From an uncultured Methanocorpusculum sp. (lineage in GTDB: Archaea; Halobacteriota; Methanomicrobia; Methanomicrobiales; Methanocorpusculaceae), in the NCBI RefSeq assembly GCF_963667985.1, contig NZ_OY764081.1:124001-188000 (forward strand): a DNA stretch of 64,000 bases, written 5' to 3'. Of this stretch, positions 54,594 to 63,618 are shown piece by piece. The number at the start of each line of letters is the position of its first letter. The stretch's first letter is position 1. A model generated the notes under the pieces. It was given only the letters and a program-made list of their open reading frames with translations, did no database searches and had not been told where the DNA came from. The position numbers and the translations under genes were made by a program.

Positions 54594-54694
54594 GAAATAA
54601 GTAATGAGATGTGGGAGATGTATATTTGCCAACGGTCAAATTTGTGTTTCAATTCGTTCCTGATGCGGAATTGAGAAAAAAGATTTTTGAAAAA

Positions 54695-54829
54695 TTACTT
54701 GCGTTTATTCTTGGTTTTCATCGCTTTGATATCAGCCTTTTTCGGGAAATGTTCGCCGGATTTCTTTTTGTCGGTCTTATCTGCAAATCGGATGGAATCG
54801 TCATCGTAATCTACAAAATCAAATGCCAT
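54695..54829 (-). CDS. Small charged protein, 44 residues
   Basis: Starts MAFDFVDYDDDSIRFADK and ends AMKTKNKRK: acidic then basic, strongly hydrophilic. A TATA-like TTTTATC lies shortly upstream but there is no ribosome site, so it may be leaderless. An upstream TTG at 54913 would overlap the MFS gene. Function unknown and reality uncertain. Confidence 0.4.
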   Translation of the reverse strand: MAFDFVDYDDDSIRFADKTDKKKSGEHFPKKADIKAMKTKNKRK

Positions 54830-54909
54830 TATTTTCTGTATAGCTGTGTTTGAAGATAAAATTATTCTCGGATTTTTGCCGGAGATTCCGCAGTCAGTGA
54901 GACGCCACC

Positions 54910-56094
54910 TCACTCTTCGGCGGCCGCAGCAGGCTTATCCGAGTATTTGATAAACAGCGCGAGGATCGGACAGAGGATCGTTGGAATGATCAGCAGAAAC
55001 ATCGCGTTCGGCAGGGAACCCATGACATCCGCTACCCACCCGATCAGGGCCGCTCCAACGCCGCCGATCCCCATCGAAAGACCGAGCGTGAGACCCGACG
55101 CAAACCCGACGCTGCCCGGTAGAAGATCCTGGGTCATCGTCACCGAAGTCACGTAACAGAAGCAGGCAAAGAACGAATACAGCATGATCCCGGCATACAT
55201 CGACCATCTGGTCGAGAGGAATATCAGACAGAAACACGGGATCGCACAGAGGAATCCAAGCACCAGGACTTTTTTCCGTCCGAACCGGTCGGAAAGATAG
55301 CCGCCGGCCACCTGCCCGAACACGCCGGTAAAGAGCATGGCCGTGATGATGACCGAGACCGTGAACGTGTCGATCCCATGATACCATAAGAGGAGCAGGG
55401 TAGGCAGATACGTAATGACCCCGACATATGCCCATGCCCTCAAAGCACACACCGTCACGACCAGGCCTGCCGGGATCCACCAGTACTTCCCGTGGACCTG
55501 CTTCTTTTCGACCGGCTCCTTTTTGATCGGCTCAACCGTTCCGGTGCGGCGGTCGTTTCGGTAGATCCAGGCCGCCCCGACGATCCCCGGAACCATCATC
55601 CAGGCGACCGACGGCATCCCGCCGAACGTGATGAAAAAACCGGCGATCATCGGGCCGAGCGAATAACTGATGCTGCCGCTTGTGGTAAAAATCGAGTTGT
55701 ACAATCCCTTTTTGGCAGGAGGACTCAGTTTATGGACGAGGGCCATCGCGGATGGGTGGAAGAGGGCATGGCCGACGGCCGCTCCTCCGACCAGGAATAG
55801 AACGATCAGGTAAATGTTCGCCAGAACCGAGAGGGAGATCCCAACACTGCCGATCAGAACGCAGAGCGGCACGCTGACCCATTTACCGGTTCGGTCTCCA
55901 TACAGCCCGATAAACGGCTGGGTTACCGACGAGACGACATTGAATACGGTAACGACAAGCCCTGCGAGAAAATACGAGAGCCCCATATTGGTGATGAGGA
56001 GAGGGAGGATCACCGGCAGGATCGGCGTATACAGATCGATCAGAAAATGACCGCTGATCGCCCCGGTGATTTTGGTATCGTAGGTATGACGCAT
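54910..56094 (-). CDS. Major facilitator superfamily transporter
   Basis: A 394-residue, 12-helix transporter. The conserved loop 2-3 is GDRTGKW near residue 66 and the corresponding C-terminal-half loop is GGYLSDRFGRKKVL near 275. The N-terminal half contains GLSYFLAGLVVTVFNVVS. It resembles the fosmidomycin-resistance/drug exporter group, but the substrate cannot be inferred. It is divergent from the ABC operon, with candidate operators between. Confidence 0.88.
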   Translation of the reverse strand: MRHTYDTKITGAISGHFLIDLYTPILPVILPLLITNMGLSYFLAGLVVTVFNVVSSVTQPFIGLYGDRTGKWVSVPLCVLIGSVGISLSVLANIYLIVLFLVGGAAVGHALFHPSAMALVHKLSPPAKKGLYNSIFTTSGSISYSLGPMIAGFFITFGGMPSVAWMMVPGIVGAAWIYRNDRRTGTVEPIKKEPVEKKQVHGKYWWIPAGLVVTVCALRAWAYVGVITYLPTLLLLWYHGIDTFTVSVIITAMLFTGVFGQVAGGYLSDRFGRKKVLVLGFLCAIPCFCLIFLSTRWSMYAGIMLYSFFACFCYVTSVTMTQDLLPGSVGFASGLTLGLSMGIGGVGAALIGWVADVMGSLPNAMFLLIIPTILCPILALFIKYSDKPAAAAEE

Positions 56095-56109
56095 TGAGTC
56101 GCCTGAGAA

Positions 56110-56164
56110 TGACTATTGATAGTCACGCATTCTATTTATTTGTTTAATCTTACGTTTATTAAAC
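56110..56164. promoter_or_regulatory. Two inverted repeats between MFS gene and ABC operon
   Basis: TGACTAT-TG-ATAGTCA (56110-56125), a perfect 7-2-7 palindrome, and GTTTAAT-N9-ATTAAAC (56142-56164). The site is shared by divergent promoters, so a common regulator, perhaps metal-responsive, is plausible. Confidence 0.5.
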
Positions 56165-56251
56165 ATAGGCATATTAATATCGCATAAATTTTATAATTGT
56201 ATTAATATGGTATTACAAATATAAAATTATTCATAAAATTGGTGTGTTGAC

Positions 56252-57799
56252 ATGAAAAAACGTATTTTCGAGGGCTTATCCATCAACGGATTCGCCGCAC
56301 TGTGTGTTGTAGGTGTATCGATCGGCGCCATGGTAATTTGCGCCGGATGCGTCCAGTCAGGCAATGATGACAGTACGCTTCGCGTCGTCATGAACTTCGG
56401 TCCCGACACGAGCGGCAGTCTCGACCCGGCAAACGGCTGGGAAGGCTGGTATGTCGATAAAGCAGGCATTTACGAGACTCTTTTCGATTACGATGCGGAC
56501 ATGATTCTCCAGCCCAAACTTGCGACCGGATACAAACTTTTGAACGACACGACATGGGAGATCACGCTTCGCAAAGGCGTTACGTTCCATGACGGGACGC
56601 CGTTCAATGCCGATGCGGTCATTTTCTCATTCGACCGTGTTCTCAATGCATCGAACAGCCGTGCTTACGAGTATGCATTCATCAAAGATGTCAGAAAAAC
56701 CGATGACTATACGATCGTCATCGAAACCAATCAACCGTATACTCCGCTGATCGCATCCCTTGTCGACCCGATCATGTCTATCGCCAGTCCAAAGATCGTC
56801 GATGTCAACAAACAGCCTGTAGGCACAGGACCGTTCGTCTTCGCCACGTTCGAACCCGGCGCAAGCCTGGATGTCGTGAAAAACGAGAATTACTGGGGCG
56901 GCGAAGTCGGACTTGCCGGAGTGAACACGACCTACATCGGCGATGCCGACGTAGTGCGAGATATCCTCCCAAGCGAATATACAGCCGTGAAAAACGCGGA
57001 AGACACGCATGTCGAATCGAAAGCGATGCTCCGCACGTACTTTGTCTACATGAACGAAAACAAAGCGCCGTTCGATGATGTCCGCGTCCGTCAGGCACTC
57101 AGTTACGCAGTAAACCGTCAGGAGATCGTCGATACGGCGCTTGAAGGCGTCGGTGGCGTTACCGCAGTCGGTCCGTTCTCATACTCCTCGCCGTGGAATG
57201 CAAACGACGAGATCGAATCATATGCATACAACAAAGAAAAGGCACTGGCTCTCTTGGCCGAGGCAGGAATCGTGCCGGGGGCTGACGGGAAACTGTATTA
57301 CAACGGCGAACCGTTCACCATCGAGATAACGACCTACTCCAAACGTGCGGCCCTCCCGCCGACGCTGGAAGTCATCGCAGCCCAGTATGAAGATCTCGGC
57401 ATTACCGTCAATACCCGTATCATGGAAAGCAGCGCCATCAAAGCCGACGTCGCCGCAGGAAATTACGACATGACGATGGCTGCCTGGTCGACCATGCCGA
57501 CCGGAGACCCAGATTATTTCCTGACCAGAATGTTCTTCTCGACCGCCACGTATGCTTCCACCTGGCTGCACTACTCCAACCCGAAAGTCGATGAACTCAT
57601 CCAGAAAGCAAGCACGACCTTCGATCAGACGGAACGGGCTGAACTGTACGACGAGATCCAGAACATCACCCAGAACGACGCGGGACTGATCTATCTGTTC
57701 TATGAATCGCAGAACTGGGGAGTCAGTGATGATGTCTTGAATCTCGAGATCTACCCGAACGAATACACGATGATAACCAAAGACATCACCATCACCTGA
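56252..57799 (+). CDS. ABC transporter substrate-binding lipoprotein (nickel/peptide type)
   Basis: Extracellular solute-binding protein of family 5 (NikA/DppA/OppA). It has an N-terminal membrane segment with lipobox-like ICAGC near residue 32, then SLDPANGWEGWYVDKAGIYE, GVTFHDGTPFNADAV and FDDVRVRQALSYAVNRQEIV. The full 515-residue length is normal. It is the first of seven genes that together form a complete importer. The ligand is not certain: nickel chelate, oligopeptide, or another chelator. Nickel is needed for hydrogenases and F430. Confidence 0.9.
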   Translation: MKKRIFEGLSINGFAALCVVGVSIGAMVICAGCVQSGNDDSTLRVVMNFGPDTSGSLDPANGWEGWYVDKAGIYETLFDYDADMILQPKLATGYKLLNDTTWEITLRKGVTFHDGTPFNADAVIFSFDRVLNASNSRAYEYAFIKDVRKTDDYTIVIETNQPYTPLIASLVDPIMSIASPKIVDVNKQPVGTGPFVFATFEPGASLDVVKNENYWGGEVGLAGVNTTYIGDADVVRDILPSEYTAVKNAEDTHVESKAMLRTYFVYMNENKAPFDDVRVRQALSYAVNRQEIVDTALEGVGGVTAVGPFSYSSPWNANDEIESYAYNKEKALALLAEAGIVPGADGKLYYNGEPFTIEITTYSKRAALPPTLEVIAAQYEDLGITVNTRIMESSAIKADVAAGNYDMTMAAWSTMPTGDPDYFLTRMFFSTATYASTWLHYSNPKVDELIQKASTTFDQTERAELYDEIQNITQNDAGLIYLFYESQNWGVSDDVLNLEIYPNEYTMITKDITIT

Positions 57800-57804
57800 A
57801 TCCC

Positions 57805-58482
57805 ATGTCGAACGAAACGATCCGCAAACACTGGAACGATCTGAGTCCGGGATATCGGAAACGATATCATGCATATCTCGACGAGGAGATCGTTTTGATG
57901 CAGAGCTACTTCAAAGAGTATCTCCCCAAACAAACACCCCTGAAAGTCCTGGATATCGGGACCGGTTACGGGATCCAGGCGATGACCTTTGCGGAGTTGG
58001 GTCATCGGGTCACGGCTCTCGATCTCTCCGAGGAAATGATCTCGCGTGCAAAAAATGGAGCCGCAGCCCGCGGTCTTTCCATCGAGTTTTATCAGGGAGA
58101 TGCGGAGAACCTTCCGTTCGCGGACAACAGTTTCGATGTTGTCGTGAACATGCATCTTCTGTGGACCCTGACGGACCACGAGAAATTTTTCCATGAGTGC
58201 AGACGCGTCCTCATTCCCGGCGGCAGGATCTTTGCGATAGACGGTCACTGGTTCAAACCGGATGATCCGACAACGGAAGAGTGCTCGGTGAATATCCGGC
58301 AATATCTTCCTCTGTACGATACCAACACACCGGAAAAGATAGCAGACCTCGTGGAAACCGCTGGATTTTCAGAAGTTTCCTGGAAATATCTGCCGGAGTA
58401 CGCAGAGTATATGCAGAGATGCGACCCGAACGGACGGGATTATCTTACGACACCATACCTTGAAACAGGAGTGAAAGCATGA
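57805..58482 (+). CDS. SAM-dependent methyltransferase 1 of the ABC operon
   Basis: Class I (UbiE/Methyltransf_11-like) methyltransferase, 225 residues. SAM motif VLDIGTGYGIQAM near residue 48, acidic motif ALDLSEEM, and EFYQGDAENLPFADNSFDVV. The C-terminal lid segment (HWFKPDDPTTEECSVNIRQY) is shared with the next gene. It lies five bases after the binding protein stop. The substrate is unknown; within an importer operon, modification of the imported ligand or its chelator is plausible. Confidence 0.88.
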   Translation: MSNETIRKHWNDLSPGYRKRYHAYLDEEIVLMQSYFKEYLPKQTPLKVLDIGTGYGIQAMTFAELGHRVTALDLSEEMISRAKNGAAARGLSIEFYQGDAENLPFADNSFDVVVNMHLLWTLTDHEKFFHECRRVLIPGGRIFAIDGHWFKPDDPTTEECSVNIRQYLPLYDTNTPEKIADLVETAGFSEVSWKYLPEYAEYMQRCDPNGRDYLTTPYLETGVKA

Positions 58483-59183
58483 TCAAAGACAAAATAGCAG
58501 ATTACTGGAACTGGCGAAGCACAAGTTATCACCAGGAATATATGAGCCGCATCACCGATGAGATCGAGCTCTGGGAACAGATTTTGACACCGATCCTCCC
58601 GGAGGGAAAACATCTCAACGTGATCGAGGTCGGAACGGGACCAGGCATCCTTGCACTCGCTCTTGCGAAGATGGGGCACAATGTCACAGGTATCGACCTC
58701 TCTCCCGAAATGATCAAGAAAGCTCAGAACAATGCGGAAAAAATCGGCATCAACGCATCGTTCCGCGAGGGAGATGCAGAAAATCTCGACCTTGCTGCAG
58801 GCTCTGCAGACCTCATCGTCAGCAAATATCTGATGTGGACCCTTCCTCACCCGGATATTTTCCTTGACGGAGCGAACCGGATCCTTGCGCCCGGCGGCCG
58901 CATCATTGCCGTTGACGGAGTCTGGTATACCGATACCCAAGAACAGGCACCTGCAGAAAAACCCTACTCGGCATTCTTCGACGAATGCTACGAAGAGGTC
59001 CGGCCAAATCTCCCTCTCGGAAAAGACAACACCCCGGATAAAGTCGTCTCGCTTATCGCAGACCACGGATTTTCCGACTCGACATGGCGGTATCTTGACG
59101 ACTATCAGTCGTTCCTGAAAACCTTCGACACCAACGAAACAACGGTCACCCCCTATCTCGTATCTGCAAAGAAATCATGCTGA
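58479..59183 (+). CDS. SAM-dependent methyltransferase 2 of the ABC operon
   Basis: A 234-residue paralogue of the preceding enzyme. SAM motif VIEVGTGPGILALALAKMG and TGIDLSPEMIKKAQ, then REGDAENLDLAAGSADLIV. Both enzymes share a WTL segment and a WRYLDDYQ/WKYLPEYA ending, indicating tandem duplication. It overlaps its neighbours by four and seven bases, so it is translated with them. Confidence 0.88.
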   Translation: MIKDKIADYWNWRSTSYHQEYMSRITDEIELWEQILTPILPEGKHLNVIEVGTGPGILALALAKMGHNVTGIDLSPEMIKKAQNNAEKIGINASFREGDAENLDLAAGSADLIVSKYLMWTLPHPDIFLDGANRILAPGGRIIAVDGVWYTDTQEQAPAEKPYSAFFDECYEEVRPNLPLGKDNTPDKVVSLIADHGFSDSTWRYLDDYQSFLKTFDTNETTVTPYLVSAKKSC

Positions 59184-60127
59184 GAGAGTATTTCATCAGA
59201 AGACTTCTGTATCTGATCCCGATACTTATCTTCATCTCATTTTTGAGTTTTTCTCTTATCTACATCGCACCGGGCGATCCTGCGGAGATCATGATGACAA
59301 GCCCGGGCGGAGGCTACGATGAGGCGGCCGTCGAACAATTCCGTGTAGCCCACGGACTTGACCAGCCGTTCATCGTCCAGTATACGACCTGGGTGAAAAA
59401 CGCGGCGACCGGCGACTTCGGTTACTCCTACATGAGTGAACAGCCCGTCTTTGAAACCGTGATCAATGCATTCAAAAACACGCTCACCCTCTCGGCCCTT
59501 GCACTCGTCATCGCACTTGTCATCGCGATCCCGCTTGGCATCATTTCGGCGGTCAAACACAACACGATCGTCGACAGTCTATGCCGGTTCGGCGCCCTTA
59601 TCGGCGTTTCGATGCCGAACTTCTGGCAGGCCTATCTTATGATCATCGTGTTTTCCGTCATCCTTCAGTGGCTGCCGGGAGGCGGATTCGGGCACGGGAC
59701 CGACATATCGTATATGATACTGCCCGCACTCGTTCTTGGGACGGTATCGGCCGCCGTGATGATGCGTATGGTCAGGTCAAGTATGCTCGATGTGCTTGGA
59801 AAAGAGTATATCCAGACCGCCCGGGCAAAGGGTTTGTCCGAGGCGACGGTTTTGATGCATCATGCGCTGAAAAACGCCCTTGTCCCGATCATCACCGTTG
59901 TCGGTCTTTCGATCGGATTCCTCTTAAACGGATCCGTGGTAGTAGAGACGATCTTCGGCTGGCCGGGTATAGGTAATCTCGTCGTGGAATCGATTCTTTC
60001 CTACGATTATATGATGATCCAGGGTTCCATCCTGTTTGTCGCGATCATCTTTTTAGTCATCAACTTCATTGTCGACCTGCTCTATGTATGGGCAAACCCG
60101 GAGATACGATATGACAGAACTTCGTAA
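59177..60127 (+). CDS. ABC transporter permease (NikB/DppB type)
   Basis: A 316-residue inner-membrane permease with six helices. Starts LREYFIRRLLYLIPILIFIS, has the conserved APGDPA and VKHNTIVD segments, and the EAA loop ARAKGLSEATVLMHHALKNA near residue 215. It begins inside the preceding gene's end, overlapping seven bases. Confidence 0.93.
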   Translation: MLREYFIRRLLYLIPILIFISFLSFSLIYIAPGDPAEIMMTSPGGGYDEAAVEQFRVAHGLDQPFIVQYTTWVKNAATGDFGYSYMSEQPVFETVINAFKNTLTLSALALVIALVIAIPLGIISAVKHNTIVDSLCRFGALIGVSMPNFWQAYLMIIVFSVILQWLPGGGFGHGTDISYMILPALVLGTVSAAVMMRMVRSSMLDVLGKEYIQTARAKGLSEATVLMHHALKNALVPIITVVGLSIGFLLNGSVVVETIFGWPGIGNLVVESILSYDYMMIQGSILFVAIIFLVINFIVDLLYVWANPEIRYDRTS

Positions 60128-60959
60128 GTATCTCAAAAACCGGCAGATCGTGATCTCCCTTATCATTCTCGGGCTACTGATTTGTATGGCGCTTTTTGCG
60201 GACGTTCTCTCACCTTACGACTACACAGACAAAAAGCTCTCGGACCGTCTGCAGTTCCCGTCTTTGGAACATCCGTTCGGGACCGATCATTTAGGCAGGG
60301 ACATCCTCACCATGACGATGTACGGAGCACGGGCCTCTCTTTCGGTCGGGTTCATCGTAGTAGGGGTTTCACTCGCGATTGGCCTTACGCTTGGGATCCT
60401 TGCAGGATATTACGGCGGCTGGCTGGATGAAGTCATCATGCGGCTGACCGACAGTTTCCTCGCGTTCCCGTCGATGTTCCTCGCCCTTGCAATAACTGCG
60501 TTCCTCGGCCTGGGAATAGAGAACATGATCCTTGCCCTGATCATCGTCGAGTGGACATCGTTTGCCCGGGTCGCCCGAGGAGCGACCCTCGATATCAAAT
60601 CGAAAGGGTATATGCACGCGGCACGATGGGTCGGCGGATCCAACGTTTATATTATGGGAAAGCATCTCATGCCGAATATCATCTCGCCGGTCCTGATCAT
60701 GGCGACGCTTGGCATCGGAAACGTGATCCTCGCAGCTGCGGGCCTGAGTTTCCTCGGACTCGGCGTCCAGCCGTCCACTCCCGAGTGGGGAGCGATGCTG
60801 AATGCAGGCAGAGCCTATGTCACGACCGACCCGTATCTGATGTTCTTCCCGGGTCTTATGATCATGATAACCGTTCTCGCTTTCAATTACTTCGGCGACG
60901 GACTGCGTGACGTTCTCGACCAGAAGATGACCAAAACCGAACTCGAGGGAAGAATATGA
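60111..60959 (+). CDS. ABC transporter permease (NikC/DppC type)
   Basis: A 282-residue second permease. ATG at 60111 gives MTELRKYLKNRQIVISLIIL. Conserved FGTDHLGRDILTMTMYGARAS near residue 60 and the EAA loop YMHAARWVGGSNVYIMGKHL near 165. It overlaps the first permease by 17 bases. The upstream in-frame start at 60069 lies inside the previous gene and is not used. Confidence 0.93.
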   Translation: MTELRKYLKNRQIVISLIILGLLICMALFADVLSPYDYTDKKLSDRLQFPSLEHPFGTDHLGRDILTMTMYGARASLSVGFIVVGVSLAIGLTLGILAGYYGGWLDEVIMRLTDSFLAFPSMFLALAITAFLGLGIENMILALIIVEWTSFARVARGATLDIKSKGYMHAARWVGGSNVYIMGKHLMPNIISPVLIMATLGIGNVILAAAGLSFLGLGVQPSTPEWGAMLNAGRAYVTTDPYLMFFPGLMIMITVLAFNYFGDGLRDVLDQKMTKTELEGRI

Positions 60960-61894
60960 CCTGCATACTGAGAGTGACGGATGTCAGCGTACATCTCACA
61001 ACGGAGAACGGATCGGTCCGGGCAGTGGACAATGCCTCGTTTTCGATAGAAGAGCATGAGACCTTCGCCCTTATCGGAGAATCGGGATCCGGCAAATCGG
61101 TTCTCGGGCTTGTGGTGCTGCGGCTTTTACCCGACAATGCGGTTTTTTCCGGGAATATCTCTCTTGACGGGATATCTCTTACGGATCTGTCCGAAAAGGA
61201 GATGCAGAAGATCCGGGGAAAAACGATCGGTTCAATTTTTCAGAACCCGTATCTTTCGATGAACCCGGGAATTCGCGTCGGGAACCAGATCGCAGAGCCG
61301 ATGTGGACACATCTGGGAATAACAAAAGAGGCTGCCAGAGAAAAAGCCGTTTCTCTTCTGGAAAGGTTTTCCATCGAGCCCGGAAAGACCCGGGCCCGCG
61401 AGTATCCTTTCCAGTACAGCGGAGGTATGCTCCAGCGGGCAATGGTCGCCATGGGTACGGCGGCAAATCCTCAGCTGATCATTGCGGACGAACCGACGAA
61501 AGGAGTCGATTCCCTCAAAAAACAGGAGATCGCGGAGACGTTTAGAAGGGTCGCCGCCGAAGGGTGTGCTTTTCTGTTGATAACGCACGACATCGATTTT
61601 GCCAAAGCGATGGCAAACCGGATCGCTGTGAACTACTGCGGAGAGATCCTCGAGATCGCTCCAACAAAGATGTTTTTCGAAGAACCTCTGCATCCATACT
61701 CCGCGGCCCTGCTCGACTCCCTGCCGGAACGCGGAATGCACCCGATCCCCGGCCCCTCCCCGTCGATGATCGAGGTGCCGGACGGATGCAGATTTAATCC
61801 GCGGTGTCCCTTTGCCGACAACAGGTGCCGGACGGAAAAACCGCCGATGACCGAAACGAACGGACGATCCGTGAGGTGCTGGACGTATGCTTAG
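60956..61894 (+). CDS. ABC transporter ATPase (NikD/DppD type)
   Basis: A 312-residue ATPase with an intact Walker A GESGSGKSVL, Q-loop IFQNPYLSMNP, signature YSGGMLQRAMV, Walker B LIIADEPTKG and H-loop ITHD. The C-terminal oligopeptide/nickel-type extension has the Cys cluster CRFNPRCPFADNRCRTEKP, a possible iron-sulfur site typical of this subfamily. Confidence 0.93.
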   Translation: MTCILRVTDVSVHLTTENGSVRAVDNASFSIEEHETFALIGESGSGKSVLGLVVLRLLPDNAVFSGNISLDGISLTDLSEKEMQKIRGKTIGSIFQNPYLSMNPGIRVGNQIAEPMWTHLGITKEAAREKAVSLLERFSIEPGKTRAREYPFQYSGGMLQRAMVAMGTAANPQLIIADEPTKGVDSLKKQEIAETFRRVAAEGCAFLLITHDIDFAKAMANRIAVNYCGEILEIAPTKMFFEEPLHPYSAALLDSLPERGMHPIPGPSPSMIEVPDGCRFNPRCPFADNRCRTEKPPMTETNGRSVRCWTYA

Positions 61895-62804
61895 AGGAGA
61901 GGAACTGAGGAAAGTCTATACGTCCGGTATTATTTCCGTGACGAAGAAAGTGGCCGTGGACAGAGTGAGTATTTCTATCGGCAAAGGCGAGACGATCGCG
62001 ATCGTCGGGGAATCGGGCTGCGAGAAGAGCACGCTCGTGAAAATGCTCACCATGCAGCTTCCGGCAACCGAAGGCGAGGTGTATTTTTCCGGCGAGAAAC
62101 TGACCGGGATGAAGTGGAAGGAACTCCGGCAGCACATCGTGAAGTTCCAGATGATACCGCAGAACCCGGACGATGCGGTGGACCCGCGGTGGGAACTTGG
62201 AAGGTCGGTTGCCGAACCGCTGGTTCTTTCCGGGAAGTATTCGCGGGGAGAGATCGCCAAAATGGTGCCGGAACTCCTCGCCGAGGTTGGACTTGGACCT
62301 GAGTTCATCACAAGGTTCCCGCACCAGGTGAGCGGCGGCGAACTGCAGAGAGTGGTTATCGCCCGGGCCCTGGCACTGAAACCGGATCTGCTGATCTGTG
62401 ACGAGGCGACCTCGATGCTGGATGTGTCCGTGCAGTCATACATCATGTCTCTTCTGAAAGATATTCAGAAAAAGCGGAATATTGCTTTAATCATCATCAC
62501 TCACGATCTGGTGTATGCAAGCATGGTGGCCGATCTGACGTATGTGATGTTCGGTGGAAAATTCGTCGAGATCGGGGAGGATGTTTTTACGCATCCCCTG
62601 CATCCCTATACGCAGGCGTTGTGGGATGCGGCCCATTACCGGGAAATGCCGGAGCTCCCGGGTGAAAAGCCCCCGATCCCGGAGGAAGGCTGCAGATATT
62701 ACGACCGGTGTGCATACCGCGATGATCTGTGCAAGGAGATGCAGATCTTACGAGACATCGACGGACGAAAAGTTTGCTGCGTCCATCCGCTTGGGTATAC
62801 CTGA
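61887..62804 (+). CDS. ABC transporter ATPase (NikE/DppF type) with altered Walker A
   Basis: A 305-residue second ATPase: Q-loop MIPQNPDDAVDP, signature VSGGELQRVV, Walker B LLICDEATSMLD, ITHD, and a C-terminal Cys cluster (CRYYDRCAYRDDLC). The P-loop reads GESGCEKST instead of GESGCGKST: the glycine before the lysine is Glu (codon GAG at 62022-62024). That glycine is nearly invariant, so ATP use at this site is likely impaired. A one-base change (GGG to GAG) would account for it. Confidence 0.9.
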   Translation: MLRGEELRKVYTSGIISVTKKVAVDRVSISIGKGETIAIVGESGCEKSTLVKMLTMQLPATEGEVYFSGEKLTGMKWKELRQHIVKFQMIPQNPDDAVDPRWELGRSVAEPLVLSGKYSRGEIAKMVPELLAEVGLGPEFITRFPHQVSGGELQRVVIARALALKPDLLICDEATSMLDVSVQSYIMSLLKDIQKKRNIALIIITHDLVYASMVADLTYVMFGGKFVEIGEDVFTHPLHPYTQALWDAAHYREMPELPGEKPPIPEEGCRYYDRCAYRDDLCKEMQILRDIDGRKVCCVHPLGYT

Positions 62805-62943
62805 TCTGATGCAGGCCCTGCGGCCAAAACTATCGAAAACCAATACTATTTTTTTTTCCCTAACCATTATATTCAATGATTTTTTGCAGTTTTCTCCAGG
62901 AATAATTGATATTCAATATAGTGTACGTGAGAGCCAAGTAAAC

Positions 62944-62951
62944 TATATATA
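62944..62951 (+). promoter_or_regulatory. TATA box of the membrane protein gene
   Basis: TATATATA about 40 bases before the ATG at 62991. Confidence 0.5.
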
Positions 62952-62990
62952 CGAATATGGCGATCACTACAATTATTGAGGACGACAGGT

Positions 62991-63566
62991 ATGACTGAAA
63001 CTCAAAAACCGGAAAAAACGGACACCCAAAACGCAAAACAGGAAGAGACCGTCAAAAAAGACTGCGAAATTAAAGCCTCCTACGGGCTGTATATCGCACT
63101 CATAGGCCTGCTGATATCATTTTTGATTGCTGTCATTATGATATGGTTCGGTATGAGAACGGCGAGTGATCTCGTGGCAGTGATTGCGGCATTCACCGGA
63201 ATCACCGGTACGCTTGCAGGATATTTCCTTGGCGAAAAAGCCGGATCAACCGGCAAAGAAAACACGGAGAAAAAGCTTTCAGCATCGGTGGATGCTTTGA
63301 TCTCGGAGAAGACAAACAGTGCCGCCACAGCAGAAAAATTACTGAAATCCGAGAGTAACAATAAAGTTCTCGGTATGTATCTGAAAACCAATCAGGATAC
63401 GATCAAGGGAGTTGCTCAGAAATTAGCCCTGACTCCAACACAAATGGGGTTCAGAGGAATTGCAGAGGACCAGACGGAAAATGTCGTGAATGATGTTTTG
63501 TATTCATTGAACGAGGCAAAGATTCCCGATGAAGTCCTGAAAAGCCTTCATGTCTATGACAACTGA
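62991..63566 (+). CDS. Two-helix membrane protein
   Basis: A 191-residue protein. An acidic/basic N-terminus (MTETQKPEKTDTQNAKQ) leads to two transmembrane helices (LYIALIGLLISFLIAVIMI and VAVIAAFTGITGTLAGYFLG) and a cytosolic C-terminal helical domain. A GxxxG-like packing motif is present. The family is not recognised; it resembles small archaeal DUF-type membrane proteins near ion transporters. Confidence 0.65.
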   Translation: MTETQKPEKTDTQNAKQEETVKKDCEIKASYGLYIALIGLLISFLIAVIMIWFGMRTASDLVAVIAAFTGITGTLAGYFLGEKAGSTGKENTEKKLSASVDALISEKTNSAATAEKLLKSESNNKVLGMYLKTNQDTIKGVAQKLALTPTQMGFRGIAEDQTENVVNDVLYSLNEAKIPDEVLKSLHVYDN

Positions 63567-63618
63567 GTGAAACATTCTGAGCGAAGATCCAGATTCCCCC
63601 GCCTTTTTTAGACCATAT

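Larger units (their letters stand above)
54210..54694. other. Repeat-containing intergenic region
   Basis: No gene supported. Contains the inverted composite repeat at 54291-54394 and repeat A at 54534-54593. The phrase GGTAATTTCCCAATCCA occurs twice (about 54234 and 54434), a further short repeat. Confidence 0.6.
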
